From Dichomitus squalens LYAD-421 SS1 (Eukaryota > Basidiomycota > Agaricomycetes > Polyporales > Polyporaceae): a stretch of 64,000 nucleotides of DNA. The notes beneath the pieces were generated by a model, which did no database searches, was not told where the DNA came from, and worked only from the letters and a program-made list of their open reading frames with translations. This document shows, one piece after another, positions 21,531-32,948 of the stretch. A program made the position numbers and the translations under genes. Position 1 is the first letter of the stretch. The number at the start of each line of letters is the position of its first letter. The stretch is taken from assembly GCF_000275845.1 (NCBI RefSeq), contig NW_006766883.1, forward strand, positions 1,077,163-1,141,162, written 5' to 3'.

Positions 21531-23653
21531 TCACGGCCGCCCCGTGCGTCGAGACGACTGCCTTGATAACGGGGCTATCCTCATGCTCGGCGTGTTGTTG
21601 CGGACCTAGGCAAGGCGAGGCGAGGCGATCGCGCGCACGTCAGCCCCAAATGAAACTGCGCAACGCGCCACAAAAACGAAGCCCGACAACGCACCTCCAG
21701 CTTCGGCTTCATCTCGGCCACCTCAGGCTCGTCGTCCGAGTACTGGCTGCTCGACGACGCGCCGGACTCCCGCCCCCGTCGGCCGCCTTCGTCCGCGAGG
21801 TTCAGCGTCGCACCCATCGCAGGCGTAGAAGGTTCCGTGTTAGCGCCACTGTAGTACCCAGCCAGGAGCGGCTCCGTGCTCGCGACACTGCCCTTGGCCG
21901 CGTGCCCCCAGCTGGCGCTCGTGCTCGTGCTCTGCGTCTGCCTCCTGGTGCGGTCCCACGCCCCCGGAGGCGGGCTCGACGTCCTAGCAGGCGCGTAGCC
22001 ATCCTTCCGCGCCTGGCTAGGGAAGGCCGCAGGCGGGGGATGCACCGTGCCGACCGCAGCATAGGGGTCAAACTCGGGGCCAGCGCCAGGCGTCGGAGGA
22101 GTCGTGGCACCACCGCCATCTGCGGGCGGGGTGCGACCACCGGCGGCCATTGCGAGCTGCTGGGCAGAGCTGAAGCTCGAGTTCGGCAGCGTGGTCGCCG
22201 AGGGCACCGAGGAGCGGTGCGGCGACATCTGCTTTTCGTCGTCATCGTCCAGAGGTCGGCGGTTGTATCCTGCTGCTGCTAGCGTCGACGCGACCGCCGC
22301 ATCGTGCTCGAGCCGTTGGGTCCGCCGCCGCCGCCGTACATAGAAGAAAATAAACAGCGCTATCGATGCCGCAGTGAGGCCGACGATAACGAACACCGCT
22401 GCGACTGCGCCCTTGTTACGGAAGAACCTATCACACACGGCGTCAGAGGAAGTACGTCGAGAAAGAACAAGCGCGCGGGTATGTGCATAGCCCAACACCT
22501 ACTGTGACGTCTGGGTCGCATTGCTGTTGTTAGAGATGGGCGTAGGGTTGTCGGCGACAATAGTGACAACATTAGGAGAACCATCACTATTTGTCCTCGT
22601 CAGAGTCTCAGTCACCAACGGCGGAGCGCTGGTTACGGTCTGCCCCGCGCTATTAGTGGTAGTAAGGAATACTGTGGATTGCAGAGTTGTCCTGAGGGAT
22701 GCCAGAAGCGTCAGGGTTGTATAGCACTGCTTGGATATTTGACATACGTGACAACCTCGCTGGGAAAGGTGAGAGTAGTTGAGGCGGTCTCACTTGCTGT
22801 GACTGTGTTCTTATCTGTAGAGAGCGAGGATACAGTGGTGGTAGTGTCCGAGTCTACTACCGTCGTGGATACTGAAGTGGAGGAATCCGGCGGAGGCGAG
22901 GACGTTGATGTAGTCGACGTAAAGGTATCCGAGGTCGGCGTAGTTGACGACAAGGAAGTTGTTGAGGTACTTGTGGAGGTGGATGTCGAGGTGGACGTCG
23001 AGGTGGATGTCGAGGTAGAAGCCGAGGAGGAGCTAGATATCGAGCTAGATGTAGAGGAAGTAGACGTAGAGGACGTGGATGTTGTCGTATGTGAAGCAGA
23101 CGTAGAAGTCGTCGAAGATGACGACGCGCCGTCACCCGGGGTGGAATCCGTCGAAGTAGACGGCATGGCGGAGGTGGAAGATGCCCTAGACACGTGGGAG
23201 TTAACAAGAATCCAAGCGCAGTGAAGGATCGTCGAGAACTCACTCTGATGTTGGAGGAGGCGTGGTCGTCGAGGTGCGTGAGGTCGGCGTGACGGAAGCG
23301 TCCGAAACGGATTCAGTAGTTATGGCTGAAGACGTCGGAGTCGGGAGAGTCGAAGAACTTTGGGTAGATGCTGGAGTGGCGATTTGCGGTGAGGACGCAG
23401 TTGTTTGTTGAGACGCCGAGGTTGCGGGCAGGGAGTCGGTCGTAAGGGGCGAGGTAGATTGAGAAGCAGTGGGTGTATTTCCGGTTGTTTCGGAGGTCAT
23501 GGATGAAGCGGTGGTGGACGCGGGGGCGGTGGGCGAATCGGTTGAGGAGGGTGCGGGTGCGGCAGACGTACCAAGAACAGTGTCAGTGCCACTCAGAGAA
23601 TCAGAGCCGACAGAAGAAACGGTCGTTGGGGGAGAAGATGGAACGGTCGTCAT
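21531..23653 (-). CDS. Mucin-like single-pass membrane protein A
   Basis: Architecture of fungal cell-wall stress sensors and mucin-like signalling proteins (Mid2/Wsc/Msb2 type): a long Ser/Thr-rich outer region, one transmembrane helix and a cytoplasmic tail. Exons 23653-23244, 23185-22748, 22691-22503, 22427-21695 and 21605-21531 close to 614 residues. Residues 1-280 are over half Ser/Thr, with a run of alternating Ser-Thr encoded by a 12-bp repeat. Next comes a conserved module (TTTLQSTVFLTTTNSAGQTV, later NVVTIVADNPTPI). The helix follows FFRNKGAVAAVFVIVGLTAA and is bounded by RRRRR. The tail (about 250 residues) is Pro/Ser-rich with likely phosphosites. The called first exon has no signal peptide, so an upstream exon may be missing. 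The layout matches gene B at 33.3-36.3 kb. Confidence 0.82.
22976..23023. repeat. 12-bp coding minisatellite
   Basis: Four head-to-tail copies of a GAGGTGGATGTC-type unit on the plus strand, the last more diverged. On the minus strand they encode alternating Ser and Thr in mucin-like protein A. The unit is a multiple of three, so copy-number change would keep the frame. Confidence 0.85.
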
Positions 23654-25319
23654 CAAAGGAGCGGTATGCTACCGGAAAGTCGACGGTAGGATATCGAGAA
23701 AGACGCACGGGGGAGTGCACTGTGTAATGGGGAGGTTAAAGGTGGAGGTGAGCTCGCGCAGTCGGAGGAGAGAGGGCAAACGACTGACCAGGCATGAGCC
23801 GTGCAGCCGGGGATGCGCGGTGTAGAGATATGAAAGGGACGATCGGCTCGACGACGGTGGGGGCGACGGGGACGGGGCGAGGAGTGGTGAGAGGAGGAAG
23901 ACGCGCTCACCTAATGACGCCTGTCTCTTGTCGGGAGTCCTATGTAGGGACATGGTTAAGAAGAGCGACGGACGGACATGGTGGAGAAGAACGGCGTGGT
24001 TCGGAGTCAACGACGATATATTCGTGGACTGGGAAGAGCCCTGCTTAGTACCGGCGACGACACGGCCAGCTGCACTCGGTCTCGTTCCACACACACACAT
24101 TTAGCCGAAGCGTCATTTGGTGTCCCACGCCTGCGCTCGCTTATCGTCTGCGGATTCCCTCACAGGGCCTGACTGCTCTCTCTTCCCCGTCTGCTCGTCG
24201 TTTCTCGTCTCCCTATCGTCGCCGTTGCGGCGGCGCATCGCTCGCAAATGCATCCCAGCTCTTTTCTCCTCCGAAGGGAAGCTCGACCACCGTCTTCGGC
24301 CAGAAATCTCCGCGGGCTGGCCGCCTGCAGGCGTCCGATCAGACGATTGAACCAGCACTGAGCTCGACGTGCTCCAGCTATCCGCCGCCGGCATCTCTCA
24401 CCACGCCTCCAGCACATTCCACCTTTTTCCCTTTTAGAATTCACGTTTTCTGCTCCCCGGGCCGGAGGCTGTACAACGGCGGCAGAATTGCCTCTTGTAC
24501 CGCGTTTGAGATCGTTTTAGACCCTTCGGTCCGTCACTCTGTCATACAACCGCCAGCACAGCTTCAACTTTGCCTCGCTGCCACATTCACGATCTCCTGT
24601 TTCAACCAACTGCTACAATGGCACATTTGTCCTGCGAAACCGCTGTGGCGCACAATTGTACAGATTGAAAGAGCGTGAGCATTGGCAATGTGCTCATCGA
24701 CTACCCTGTTTCCGTACTCAGTTCTTGAATATCCGGTTCGGAAACCGTTCTATGGCGTATCGAACCAGTCCACGCGCTACCCTTCGGCCTTCTATTTCTC
24801 CTTCCTCCTTCGCGTCTGCTAGACAATGGTCTCGCCCTTCTGTTACATGCATCGCTGCACCCTGTTCATCCTCATCGCTCACACCTTCTATAGCTAGTAA
24901 TGAGCAGGTCTTCTCTTCTCATCATATTCAGGTACACCGTCCGTCCAGCAAGAGCAGGTCAACGAGCCTCTAGGCAAACCAGCTCGTGGTCGTTATGTTG
25001 AAGCAGACTGATAGTGAGTGATTCTCCAGGAATGATACGTATCCGTACTAGAGATGCGTAACATCGCAGCTGAAGGCTACATGACCTTGCAGAACCGAAA
25101 ACGCTGAGACTTTGGTCATTGCCCCTACGCGGTTGATCGGCGCGTCTGTTGTGCGCCGTCGAAATCATTCTTGATGAGCCGCATAACGCTCCCTGCATCG
25201 TCGAGGACAATCAAAGACGACCGAGATTATGGCCTCCCGGTACGTCGGCTTTGTCCTGATCTGTGAGTAGCTGCGCGAGGTGGACGTGAATGTAAGGGAC
25301 TGACCTGTTTCACGACAGC
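23654..25319. other. Upstream of mucin gene A, and relic of the oxidoreductase repeat unit
   Basis: From 23654 to about 24350 lies the upstream region of gene A. A candidate upstream exon at about 23953-23912 (ATG followed by a GTGAGC donor) could not be joined in frame. From about 24390 to 25000 the sequence resembles the spacers after the oxidoreductase copies at 26090 and 28747 (shared words such as GGAGGCTGTACAA and TTTGAGATCGTT), so it is a diverged spacer of the same unit. No gene between 25000 and 25319. Confidence 0.5.
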
Positions 25320-25335
25320 CTCGTCAACGCCGACT

Positions 25336-26089
25336 CGAGGCGGGCCAGTCGGTCTTTATTAACGGGGGCAGCACCGCTGTCGGTTCATTTGCGATCCAGC
25401 TCGCGAAGGCCAAGGGCGCACATGTCGCGGTCAGTGCGTCGGGGAAGAACGAGGAGTATGTGAGGAATTTGGGCGCGGACGAGGTCAGTGTCTGCTGCGG
25501 GCTCCCGCGCGCCGATCATTTCTGATGAGGACGGTTCCTTGCCCTCAGTTCTTCGACTACACGAAGGCGCCGCTGCACGAGCAGCTCATCGCGGCCAACC
25601 CGAACCCAAAGTATCACGCCTTCTTCGAGGCGGTGGGCACGGCCGACCCCGCACTCTTCGTGGAGAGTGAGAAGTACCTCGCGCCCGGGGCGTGTTCATC
25701 TCCGTCGGGCCGAAAGGCGACAGATACCTCAAGTTCCTCTGGAAGGTGCTCCTGCAGCCGTCTTGGTTGGGCGGAACGAAGCGGACATGGAAGTACGCGT
25801 CGAGGCGGGCACGGTCGGCTGAAGACCGTCGCTGATGTACGTTTCTGTAGGCTTATTTTCGTCGTTCCGACGAAGAAGGATTTGGAGGCCTTCGCTAAGC
25901 TGGTTGAGGAGGGTGAGCTGCCAGACTGACGCTGTCCCGCTAGACATCGCTGACATGTGTGTAGGCAAAGTGAAGCCGTTGATCGATTCGGTCTTCTCGT
26001 TCGAGGACACGCTCAAAGCATACGAACGGATCAAGACTGGCAGGGCGACTGGAAAGGTGGTTGTGAAGGTGGACCCTACGGCGGAGTGA
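25336..26089 (+). pseudogene. Truncated, frameshifted oxidoreductase copy 1
   Basis: The 3' half of a medium-chain dehydrogenase/quinone oxidoreductase gene. It begins inside the third exon of the intact copies at LEAGQSVFINGGSTAVGSF (the Rossmann nucleotide-binding turn), so the whole GroES-like N-terminal half is missing. Exon 4 starts at 25549, as in its siblings. Just after KYLAPG, near 25685, it has four G where copy 3 has five, a one-base deletion that destroys the frame. The later segments (KDLEAFAKLVEEG, then KVKPLIDSVFSFEDTLKAYE to the stop at 26089) remain similar to the siblings. Upstream, an unrelated ATG-containing stretch near 25227 with intron-like borders could give a chimeric transcript, but no open frame survives the deletion. 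Confidence 0.85.
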
Positions 26090-27281
26090 TATGTATCGGT
26101 TGGTCTTTGCTTATACCCCATCTTAACGCTGTCTGTGTTGGCCTTCGGCGCGTTCAGGCGCAACACGCCTCCAGCTGCACGTTCCAGCTTTTGCTTATTT
26201 GTTGCAGGACGAATGCATGTTTCCTGCTGACCGTGGCGGAGGCTGTACAAGGGCAGTAGATTTGCCTTACCGGATTTGAGATCGTTCTATTCTATTTTGA
26301 CTGCTCGCCGGATGTGGCTTTTGTCTGGATTCTCCCGGTCCGTCACCTTTTCGTAGGACCACCAGCACGGAGCTACAGCTTTGCCTCGCCGTCACATTCA
26401 CGGACAGGCTAGCAGACCCACTCCTGTATCGGTCACCTCTTACGACGCGAACCGGCAGGATCACAAATGACAGAGCGTTTGCAAAGGTATGTTTAGGGAA
26501 GAACATACGCATTGGCTGCCTCTACTCCGTTCTGATTATCCTGTCCCTCTTACTTCGAAAGCGTGTTGTACCGTTCAATTGGCGTAACCAGCGACCCCAC
26601 GCGAGGCGGTGCTCGGCTCTTCCCCCCATCGCGTCTCCAGTACTATTAGGTTCACCGTGCTTCTGCAAACCATCGCTGCATCTTATTCATTCTGATCGCT
26701 CACACCTGCTTCTAGTACTGAGCTTGTTCCCACTCTTGCCCCTGACTGTTCGTGTTTAATGCATTGTCCAACATGACCAGGTCAACGAGCCTCAAGACGA
26801 GTGTATCCATATAGTACTAAGTACATGTCTGATCTCACGCGGTTCTCGTCAAGACTGGATGGTCACTTGAACACTAACGATGTATGCGTGCCTATATGTA
26901 GCTGATGCTACTCACATCGTAGCATCGCAGCTGAATGCTACGTACCCTTGCGCGTCACCGTGCCACCGTTGAAACCGCCGTGCACAGCGCCCCCGCAACT
27001 TTGCCCACCATTATTGGCTCAGTATGCTGCCACGGCTCACTAGTTCCCGACCACTGACTAGCCCCATGCTCGAGGCCGTCGTGCACATACGCGTCCCGTT
27101 CTCGGTCATATGTCTGTGGGATAACACGCGCACGCGACATTCAGTGCGCAACTTGCGGTATATATGGCGTCTGTGCGAACATGTCCCAAGCTCTCCCATG
27201 ACGGAACCTCAGGCTCTTTTATCCACATCCACGTTCCCCTTGTAGGACTCGCTCTCCATCCCAACTGCTCCACCCTAGTGC
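26090..27281. other. Spacer of the tandem unit, promoter of copy 2
   Basis: No gene. Repeats the spacer found at 24390 and 28747. Its last 130 bases hold the core promoter of copy 2, listed separately. Confidence 0.6.
27159..27165 (+). promoter_or_regulatory. TATA box of oxidoreductase copy 2
   Basis: TATATAT within a GCGGTATATATG context, 123 bases before the ATG, and followed by a shared CTCTTTTATCCACATCC element. The same elements stand before copy 3, which supports function. Confidence 0.55.
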
Positions 27282-28746
27282 ATGATGTCCGCAGACCAGG
27301 CACAAGTTGCAACAGCCGCGCCCGCGGCGGAGGCTTCCTCTAAGTCAATCCCGACAACGCAGAAGTCGTGGAGCGTCACCGGAAGCGGCGATCCCGACAA
27401 GGTGCTCAAATTCGGGGACGTCCCGGTGCCGAAGCAGAAGAAGGGCGAGATCCTCGTCAAGGTGCAAGCCGCCGCTCTCAACCCAGTGTACGTTTGAGTC
27501 GACCATCGGTGGCTTATGGCGCATATACGGACCGAACTGATAATTCCCATACTTTAGTGGATACAAGGTCCTCAAACTCGTCCCCAGTTTCGTCGCGCGT
27601 CGCTCCAAGGCGCACGAGTTTGATCTCGCAGGCGTAGTCGTGGACGCCAACGGCACCGAGTTCAAGGAAGGCGACGAGATATTTGGCGTGATACCCGTCC
27701 GTACGTCGCACTTCCTTTGCTTCTTTCTCGTAACTCAACCCCGCGCCCTCATGGCCCTGCTCCTTCCCCAAACCTTCGTTCGTTCTCTCCCCGCCACCGG
27801 TGCCCTCCACCTGCATGCGCACGTGAACAGTGTCTGTGTTCCTGAATGGCTATGGGGCCCTCGCGCAGTACACCGTCCTCCCCGCCCAACGCGCCGTCAT
27901 CCGCCCGAAGAACGTCACCCCCACGCAGGCCGCGGGCTTCCCCATCGCGGGCCTCACCGCATACCAGTCGCTGTTCACCCTCGCCAAGCTGGAGGAGGGC
28001 CAGTCGGTCTTCATCAACGGAGGTAGCACCGCGGTGGGCTCGTTCGCAATCCAGCTCGCGAAGGCCGTGGGCGCACGCGTCGCGGTCAGCGCGTCGGGAA
28101 AGAACGAGCAGTACGTGAGGAACCTAGGCGCGGACGAGGTCGGTATACGCTTTGGGGCTTGCACATGCTTCAGCCGGCGCTGACGCGGGAGGTCATCTGC
28201 CTAGTTCTTTGACTACACGAAGGCCCCGCTACACGAACAGCTCATCGCGGCAGACCCAAACCCGAAATATCACGTCTTCCTGGAGGCGGTGGGGACAGCT
28301 GACCCCACACTCTTCGTTGAGAGCGAGAAGTATCTCGCCCCCGGAGGCGTGTTCCTATCCGTCGGGCCACAAGGTGGCGGATGCCTGAGCTTTATCTGGA
28401 AGGTGTTCCTGCAGCCATCCTGGTTAGGTGGAACAAAGCGGACATGGAAGTACGTGTCGAGACGGGCGCGACCGACTGAAGAGCCTCGCTGATGAATATT
28501 TTTGTAGGCTTGTCTCTCTCGATGCGAAGAAGAACGAGTTGGAGGCCTTCGCTAAGCTGGTTGAGGAGGGTGAGCTGCCAGACTGACGCTGTCCCGCTAG
28601 ACATCGCTGACATGTGTGTAGGCAAAGTGAAGCCGTTGGTGGATTCGGTCTTCTCGTTCGAGGATACGCTCAAAGCATACGAGCGGATCAAGACTGGCAG
28701 GGCGACTGGAAAGGTGGTTGTGAAGGTGGACCCTACGGCGGAGTGA
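27282..28746 (+). CDS. Medium-chain quinone oxidoreductase, copy 2
   Basis: An NAD(P)H-dependent member of the zinc-free medium-chain dehydrogenase/quinone-oxidoreductase group (GroES-like domain plus Rossmann fold), 362 residues. Exons 27282-27487, 27558-27700, 27831-28138, 28205-28449, 28508-28569 and 28622-28746 close in phase. The GroES part carries VKVQAAALNPVGYKVLKL and HEFDLAGVVVDANGTEFKEG. The Rossmann part carries GQSVFINGGSTAVGSFAIQL, the AxxxGGSxxVG dinucleotide loop, and LGADEFFDYTK. No Cys/His set for catalytic zinc is seen, as expected of quinone reductases. The C-terminus ends VKPLVDSVFSFEDTLKAYER with GKVVVKVDPTAE. ATG 27285 is an alternative start. Likely cytosolic; substrate unknown. 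Intact and probably expressed. Confidence 0.92.
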
Positions 28747-29630
28747 TACGTATCGCTTTGTCTTTTATTCATACCTTATGGTTGTCCTGTCTGTGTTGTC
28801 CTAGCCTGCGTCGTGTTCGGCGTGTGTTGAAGCGCAACATGCCTCTAGCAGATTCCAGCTTTTGCCCTTTTGGTACAGAGCGGATGCATGTTTCCTGCAG
28901 GCCGGGCCAGAGGCTGTACAAGGGCAGTAGAAATGTCTCCGATCTTCACCTTGTGAGTACCGTGTTTGAGATCGTTCTATATCGACTGTCCGTCTGGTGT
29001 CGTTCTTGTCTGTAATATCTCCGTCCTGTTGCTCCGACAGCGTGTTGTACCGTTCAAATGGCCTAATCAACGATCCCACACAGTGCTCGGCCCTCTTCTC
29101 TCCATCCCCTATCGCGTCTTCTGGACAATGAGCTGACCCTGCTTTTGCATACCGTCGCTGCTTCTTATTCATTCTGATTGCCCACGTCTGCTACTAGTAC
29201 CAAACTTGTTTGCCATTCTCGTCCCTGACCTATGTACTATGTAAGCATCGCGTTTGTATACTCCGTCCAACACGAGCAGGTAAACGAGCCTCATGTGGTC
29301 CTAAGCACATGTTCTGACCTTACCGGGTATCCGAGTCGATGGATCCACCGTGATGTGAGCGCAAATCAATGTCGCACGGTTCTTCAGAAATGACGGATAG
29401 CGTCGGCTTGTTACACTGCCACAGCTCACTAAGTCTCGACCCCCGCCGATGGCATACGCGTCCCAAATTCGGTCAATCCTGTGGCCGCACGCAGCACTCC
29501 ATGCGCAACTTGCGGTATATATGACATGTACGAACATGTCCAAGCCTTCTCCCATTACGAACCATCAGGCTCTTTTATCCACATCCGCGCTCCCTCTGTA
29601 GAAACCACTCTCCATCCTACCTAGCGCATA
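28747..29630. other. Spacer of the tandem unit, promoter of copy 3
   Basis: No gene. Shares extended similarity with the spacers at 24390 and 26090, with some losses (it is about 300 bases shorter than the one before copy 2). Confidence 0.6.
29516..29522 (+). promoter_or_regulatory. TATA box of oxidoreductase copy 3
   Basis: TATATAT, 115 bases before the ATG, in the same GCGGTATATATG context as copy 2. Confidence 0.55.
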
Positions 29631-31126
29631 ATGTCCGCAGGCCAAGCACAAGCTACATCTGCCGCGCCCACGACGGAAGCTTCCTCCAAGTCAATCCCGG
29701 CAACGCAGAAGTCGTGGCGCGTCACCGGAAGTGGCGACATCGACAAGGTGCTCAAGTTCGGGGACGTCCCGGTGCCGAAGCTGAAGAAAGGCTATGTCCT
29801 CGTCAAGGTCCAGGCGGCCGCTCTCAACCCAGTGTACGTATCTTCATCACCGCAAAGCGGGTGCTTGTGGCGCATATACGGACCGAACTCATATCCACCA
29901 TACGTGCAGTGGTCACAAGGTCCTCAAACTCCTCCCCGGTTTCATCGCGCGCCGTGCCAAGGCGCACGAATTTGAAATCGCGGGTGTAGTTGTGGACGCC
30001 AACGGCACCGAGTTCAAGGAGGGCGGCGAGATATTCGGCGCCACACCCGTCCGTTCGTCGCACTTCCTTTGCATCTTTCTCGTAACTCAACCCCGCACCC
30101 TCATGACTGTCCCTTCCATAAACCTTTGTCCGTTCTCTCCCCTACGCCTCTCACGTCGCGCCTGGCGTTTGGTGGATCCTCAACTCGCTCCACCACCCGG
30201 CACACGACACTAGTGTCTGTGTTCCAGAACGGCTATGGGGCCCTCGCACAGTACACCGCCGTCTCCGCACAGCAAGCCATCCTCCGCCCGAAAAACGTTA
30301 CCCCCACGCAGGCCGCGGGTCTCTCCATCGCAGGCCTCACCGCATACCAGGGGCTGATCGACATCGCCAAACTCGAGGCGGGCCAGTCGGTCTTTATCAA
30401 CGGGGGCAGCACCGCGGTGGGCTCGTTCGCGATCCAGCTCGCGAAGGCCAAGGGCGCACGCGTCGCGGTCAGCGCGTCGGGGAAGAATGAGCAATACGTG
30501 AGGGACCTAGGCGCGGACGAGGTTGGTATTCTCTTTGGAGCCTACACATGCTGTATCCGGCGCTGATGTGGAACGTCGTCTGCCCAGTTCTTCGACTACA
30601 CGAAGGCCCCGCTACACGAGCAGCTCATTGCGGCCGACCCGAACCCGAAGTATCACGTTTTCTTGGAGGCGGTAGGAATGAACGACCCCACCCTCTTCGT
30701 TGAGAGCGAGAAGTACCTCGCGCCCGGGGGCGTGTTCTTGGACGTCGGGCCGCAAGGCGGATACCTCAAGTTCTTCTGGAAGGTGTTCCTGCAACCGTCC
30801 TGGTTAGGTGGAACAAAGCGGACATGGAAGTACGTGTCGAGACGGGCGCGACCGACTGAAGATCGTCGCTAATGAACAATTCTGTAGGCTTATTGCTCTC
30901 GATGTGAAGAAAGAGTACTTGGTGGCCTTCGCTAAGCTGGTTGAAGAGGGTGAGCTGCCGGACTAGTGCTATCCCGCTAGGCGTCGCTGACATGTGTGTA
31001 GGCAAAGTGAAGCCATTGGTCGATTCGGTTTTCTCATTCGAGGATACGCTCAAAGCGTACGAGCGGATCAAAACCAGCAGGGCGACTGGAAAGGTGGTTG
31101 TGAAGGTAGACCCTACGGCAGAGTGA
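29631..31126 (+). CDS. Medium-chain quinone oxidoreductase, copy 3
   Basis: Tandem paralogue of the gene at 27282, 360 residues. Exons 29631-29833, 29910-30052, 30214-30521, 30588-30829, 30888-30949 and 31002-31126. Exons 2, 3, 5 and 6 have exactly the same lengths as in copy 2; exon 1 is one codon shorter and exon 4 one codon shorter. Introns differ more: the second is 161 nt against 130, and its donor is GTTCGT instead of GTACGT, so its splicing may be weaker. The same GGSTAVGSFAIQL nucleotide loop and C-terminal SFEDTLKAYERIK are kept. Coding differences (for example AYQGLIDIAKLEAG for AYQSLFTLAKLEEG) show that the copies have begun to diverge, perhaps in substrate. Intact by sequence. Confidence 0.9.
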
Positions 31127-31580
31127 AATGTTCCGCATGGTAAATTTGGTGCCCTCTCTCCGTTTGACTCGTGTGGTATGGGGTGTTCTTCAGTATACCA
31201 GGCTATAGTTGTAGCGATGATACCTCATGATTATACTATCTGTTTTGTCTTAGCCTGCGTCGTGCTCGGCGCGTTGGGGCGGTAGGTCGCGTCGACGCGA
31301 CGTGTGTAGCAGACGCGATAACGTGACCCGGGCTGGCGCAAGGTGAGCACGAACTTTGTACTTGACATCTCAGTGCGGTCCGGTCTATGCTGCGGATGCC
31401 GTCCCACTCCCACCTTATCGCACCTATCCACGCTGTGCCCTGTCGCCGCCACACACGCTCAACCCTTCTAATGGCTTTCGCCGCTCTCCGTCGGCCTGTG
31501 GCATCGCGTCTTCCAAGCTTCAACATTCCCCCGCGTTCTCGTCCGATCCAATCCCTTGACATTATCCGCTGCGTCAGCCG
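31127..31580. other. Intergenic, end of tandem repeat and promoter of isochorismatase gene
   Basis: From about 31240 to 31280 lies the last fragment of the repeated spacer. A plus-strand stretch at 31470-31560 would encode an Arg/Ser-rich, leader-like peptide but is in another frame and is not joined to the next gene. Confidence 0.4.
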
Positions 31581-32948
31581 ATGGGCAACTCTGCCGCCTC
31601 CAGTGCAACCACCCCCACCGAAGCCGCGACTAGCACCAGTAACGCACTCCCGAAATTCGACACCCCTATCCTCGGCATGGTTCAGCGCCCAAAGGTCACA
31701 GTCGCGACGGAGTACGGCAACCCGCTGTCGTTCTGGGTCGAGTACCCGAACGGGCTCGTAGACGTCACCCGCACGACGCACCTGCCGAAAGGCCACCTCG
31801 CAAGCGGGGACGTGGCGCAGGAGCAGGTGGCGAGTGAAGTGCCGGTCCCCCCTCTGCTGAAAAACGCGCAGCTCGACATCCCCGTCGACGGGGATAGGCA
31901 CGTCCGCATCGCGAAGGAGAAGAGCGCGATCGTGATCATCGACATGCAGAAGTGAGCTTGGTGGCGCGGGCTGGCCCGGCGCGTGCCGCGCTCGCGGCTC
32001 TTCGACCGCGATGCTGACGCCTTGTACCTTTTGTGTTGTGGCATAGCTTCTTTCTACACCCGGACTTGCGCGACCATCTGACGGGGTTGGACTGCGTCGT
32101 CCCGCTCATGAACCTTGTGCCGGCGTTGCGTGCACATGATGTCAAGATACTCTGGGTGTGAGTGGACTAAGTTAAATTGTATGTTGGCGCGACTGACTTG
32201 TCGACTTTCGTGTTGCGTACAGGAACTGGGGACTGACTGACCACGAACTGACCACCATCCCTCCCTCGCTCGTCCGGGGATTCATGAAGAGTGGACGGGG
32301 CGGCTTCGGGTCGCAGCTGCCAGGCCCCTTCGGCAGGCTGCTCATGCGCGGAGAGTACAATTCTGAGCTGTATGGGCCCCTCCAAGGCCTATACGAAGAA
32401 GGCCGGCAGGAAGGCACGGACGTCTGGATTCACAAGAATAGGTATGTCCGGGCGTATCTGCCCGCGCTGCGCGTGGACGTTGCCGTACGAAGCACCTGGC
32501 TTCCGAGCATTTATCTTGCGATAGCTTCGACTGCAGAAATGGTCGATGTGCTAACGGAGCTTCGCCCGCGCAGGATGAGCGGCATCTGGGGCGGACAGAC
32601 CGCGCTAGATCTTTACCTTCAAGAGCATGGAATAAGCACCCTGTTCTTCGCCGGCGTCAACGCCGATCAGGTTTGCGTCTCTTGCCGCAGCCCGATGTTT
32701 CATGACTGACGTGGTTCCAGTGCGTCCTTGGGACCCTTGTCGACGCTTACTTCCGTGGCTACGACTGTATCACAGTGGAAGATTGCATTGCAACAACTTC
32801 CCCTGCAGGGGCCCTGGAAAGCGTATTGTACAATGCTGGAGGCGTGCGTCGTCCGATTGATCATGCGTCGGCCAATTCCCGCTGACTCCCTTGACAGAGC
32901 TACGGCTTTGTCACAAGTTCAGAGAGGATCATCAAGGCCGCTTCTTGA
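31581..32948 (+). CDS. Isochorismatase-family hydrolase
   Basis: A cysteine hydrolase of the isochorismatase-like superfamily (isochorismatases, nicotinamidases, N-carbamoyl hydrolases), 323 residues. Exons 31581-31951, 32047-32157, 32223-32441, 32574-32670, 32721-32843 and 32898-32948 close in phase. The catalytic Asp lies in IVIIDMQNFF (formed across intron 1), the Lys most likely in DVWIHKNRMSG, and the nucleophile Cys in NADQCVLGTLVDAYFRGYDC, a textbook position before the GTxxDAxxRGY helix. About 115 residues precede the core, with a Ser/Thr/Ala-rich start. This is longer than bacterial enzymes but normal for fungal members. The substrate cannot be assigned. It directly follows the oxidoreductase array on the same strand. 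Confidence 0.9.

Larger units (their letters stand above)
24390..31290 (+). repeat. Tandem segmental repeat, oxidoreductase gene plus spacer
   Basis: Three units of roughly 2.3-2.5 kb, each a spacer (about 0.9-1.2 kb) followed by an oxidoreductase gene. Spacers start near 24390, 26090 and 28747; genes at 25336-26089, 27282-28746 and 29631-31126. A short spacer fragment after the third gene (about 31240-31280, GCCTGCGTCGTGCTCGG) marks the right edge. Exon sequences and even the 52-nt last intron are near-identical between copies, so the array is young. The extra spacer at the left implies that at least one more gene copy once stood there. Confidence 0.8.

Noticed and set aside
22976..23023. 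CRISPR-like array
   Set aside because: Units are contiguous 12-mers without spacers, lie inside a coding exon, and this is a fungal nuclear sequence.
22679..23224. Plus-strand acidic open frame of 181 codons rich in Glu, Asp and Val
   Set aside because: It is the reverse shadow of the Ser/Thr-rich repeat of mucin-like gene A, whose splice phases and domain order are well supported.
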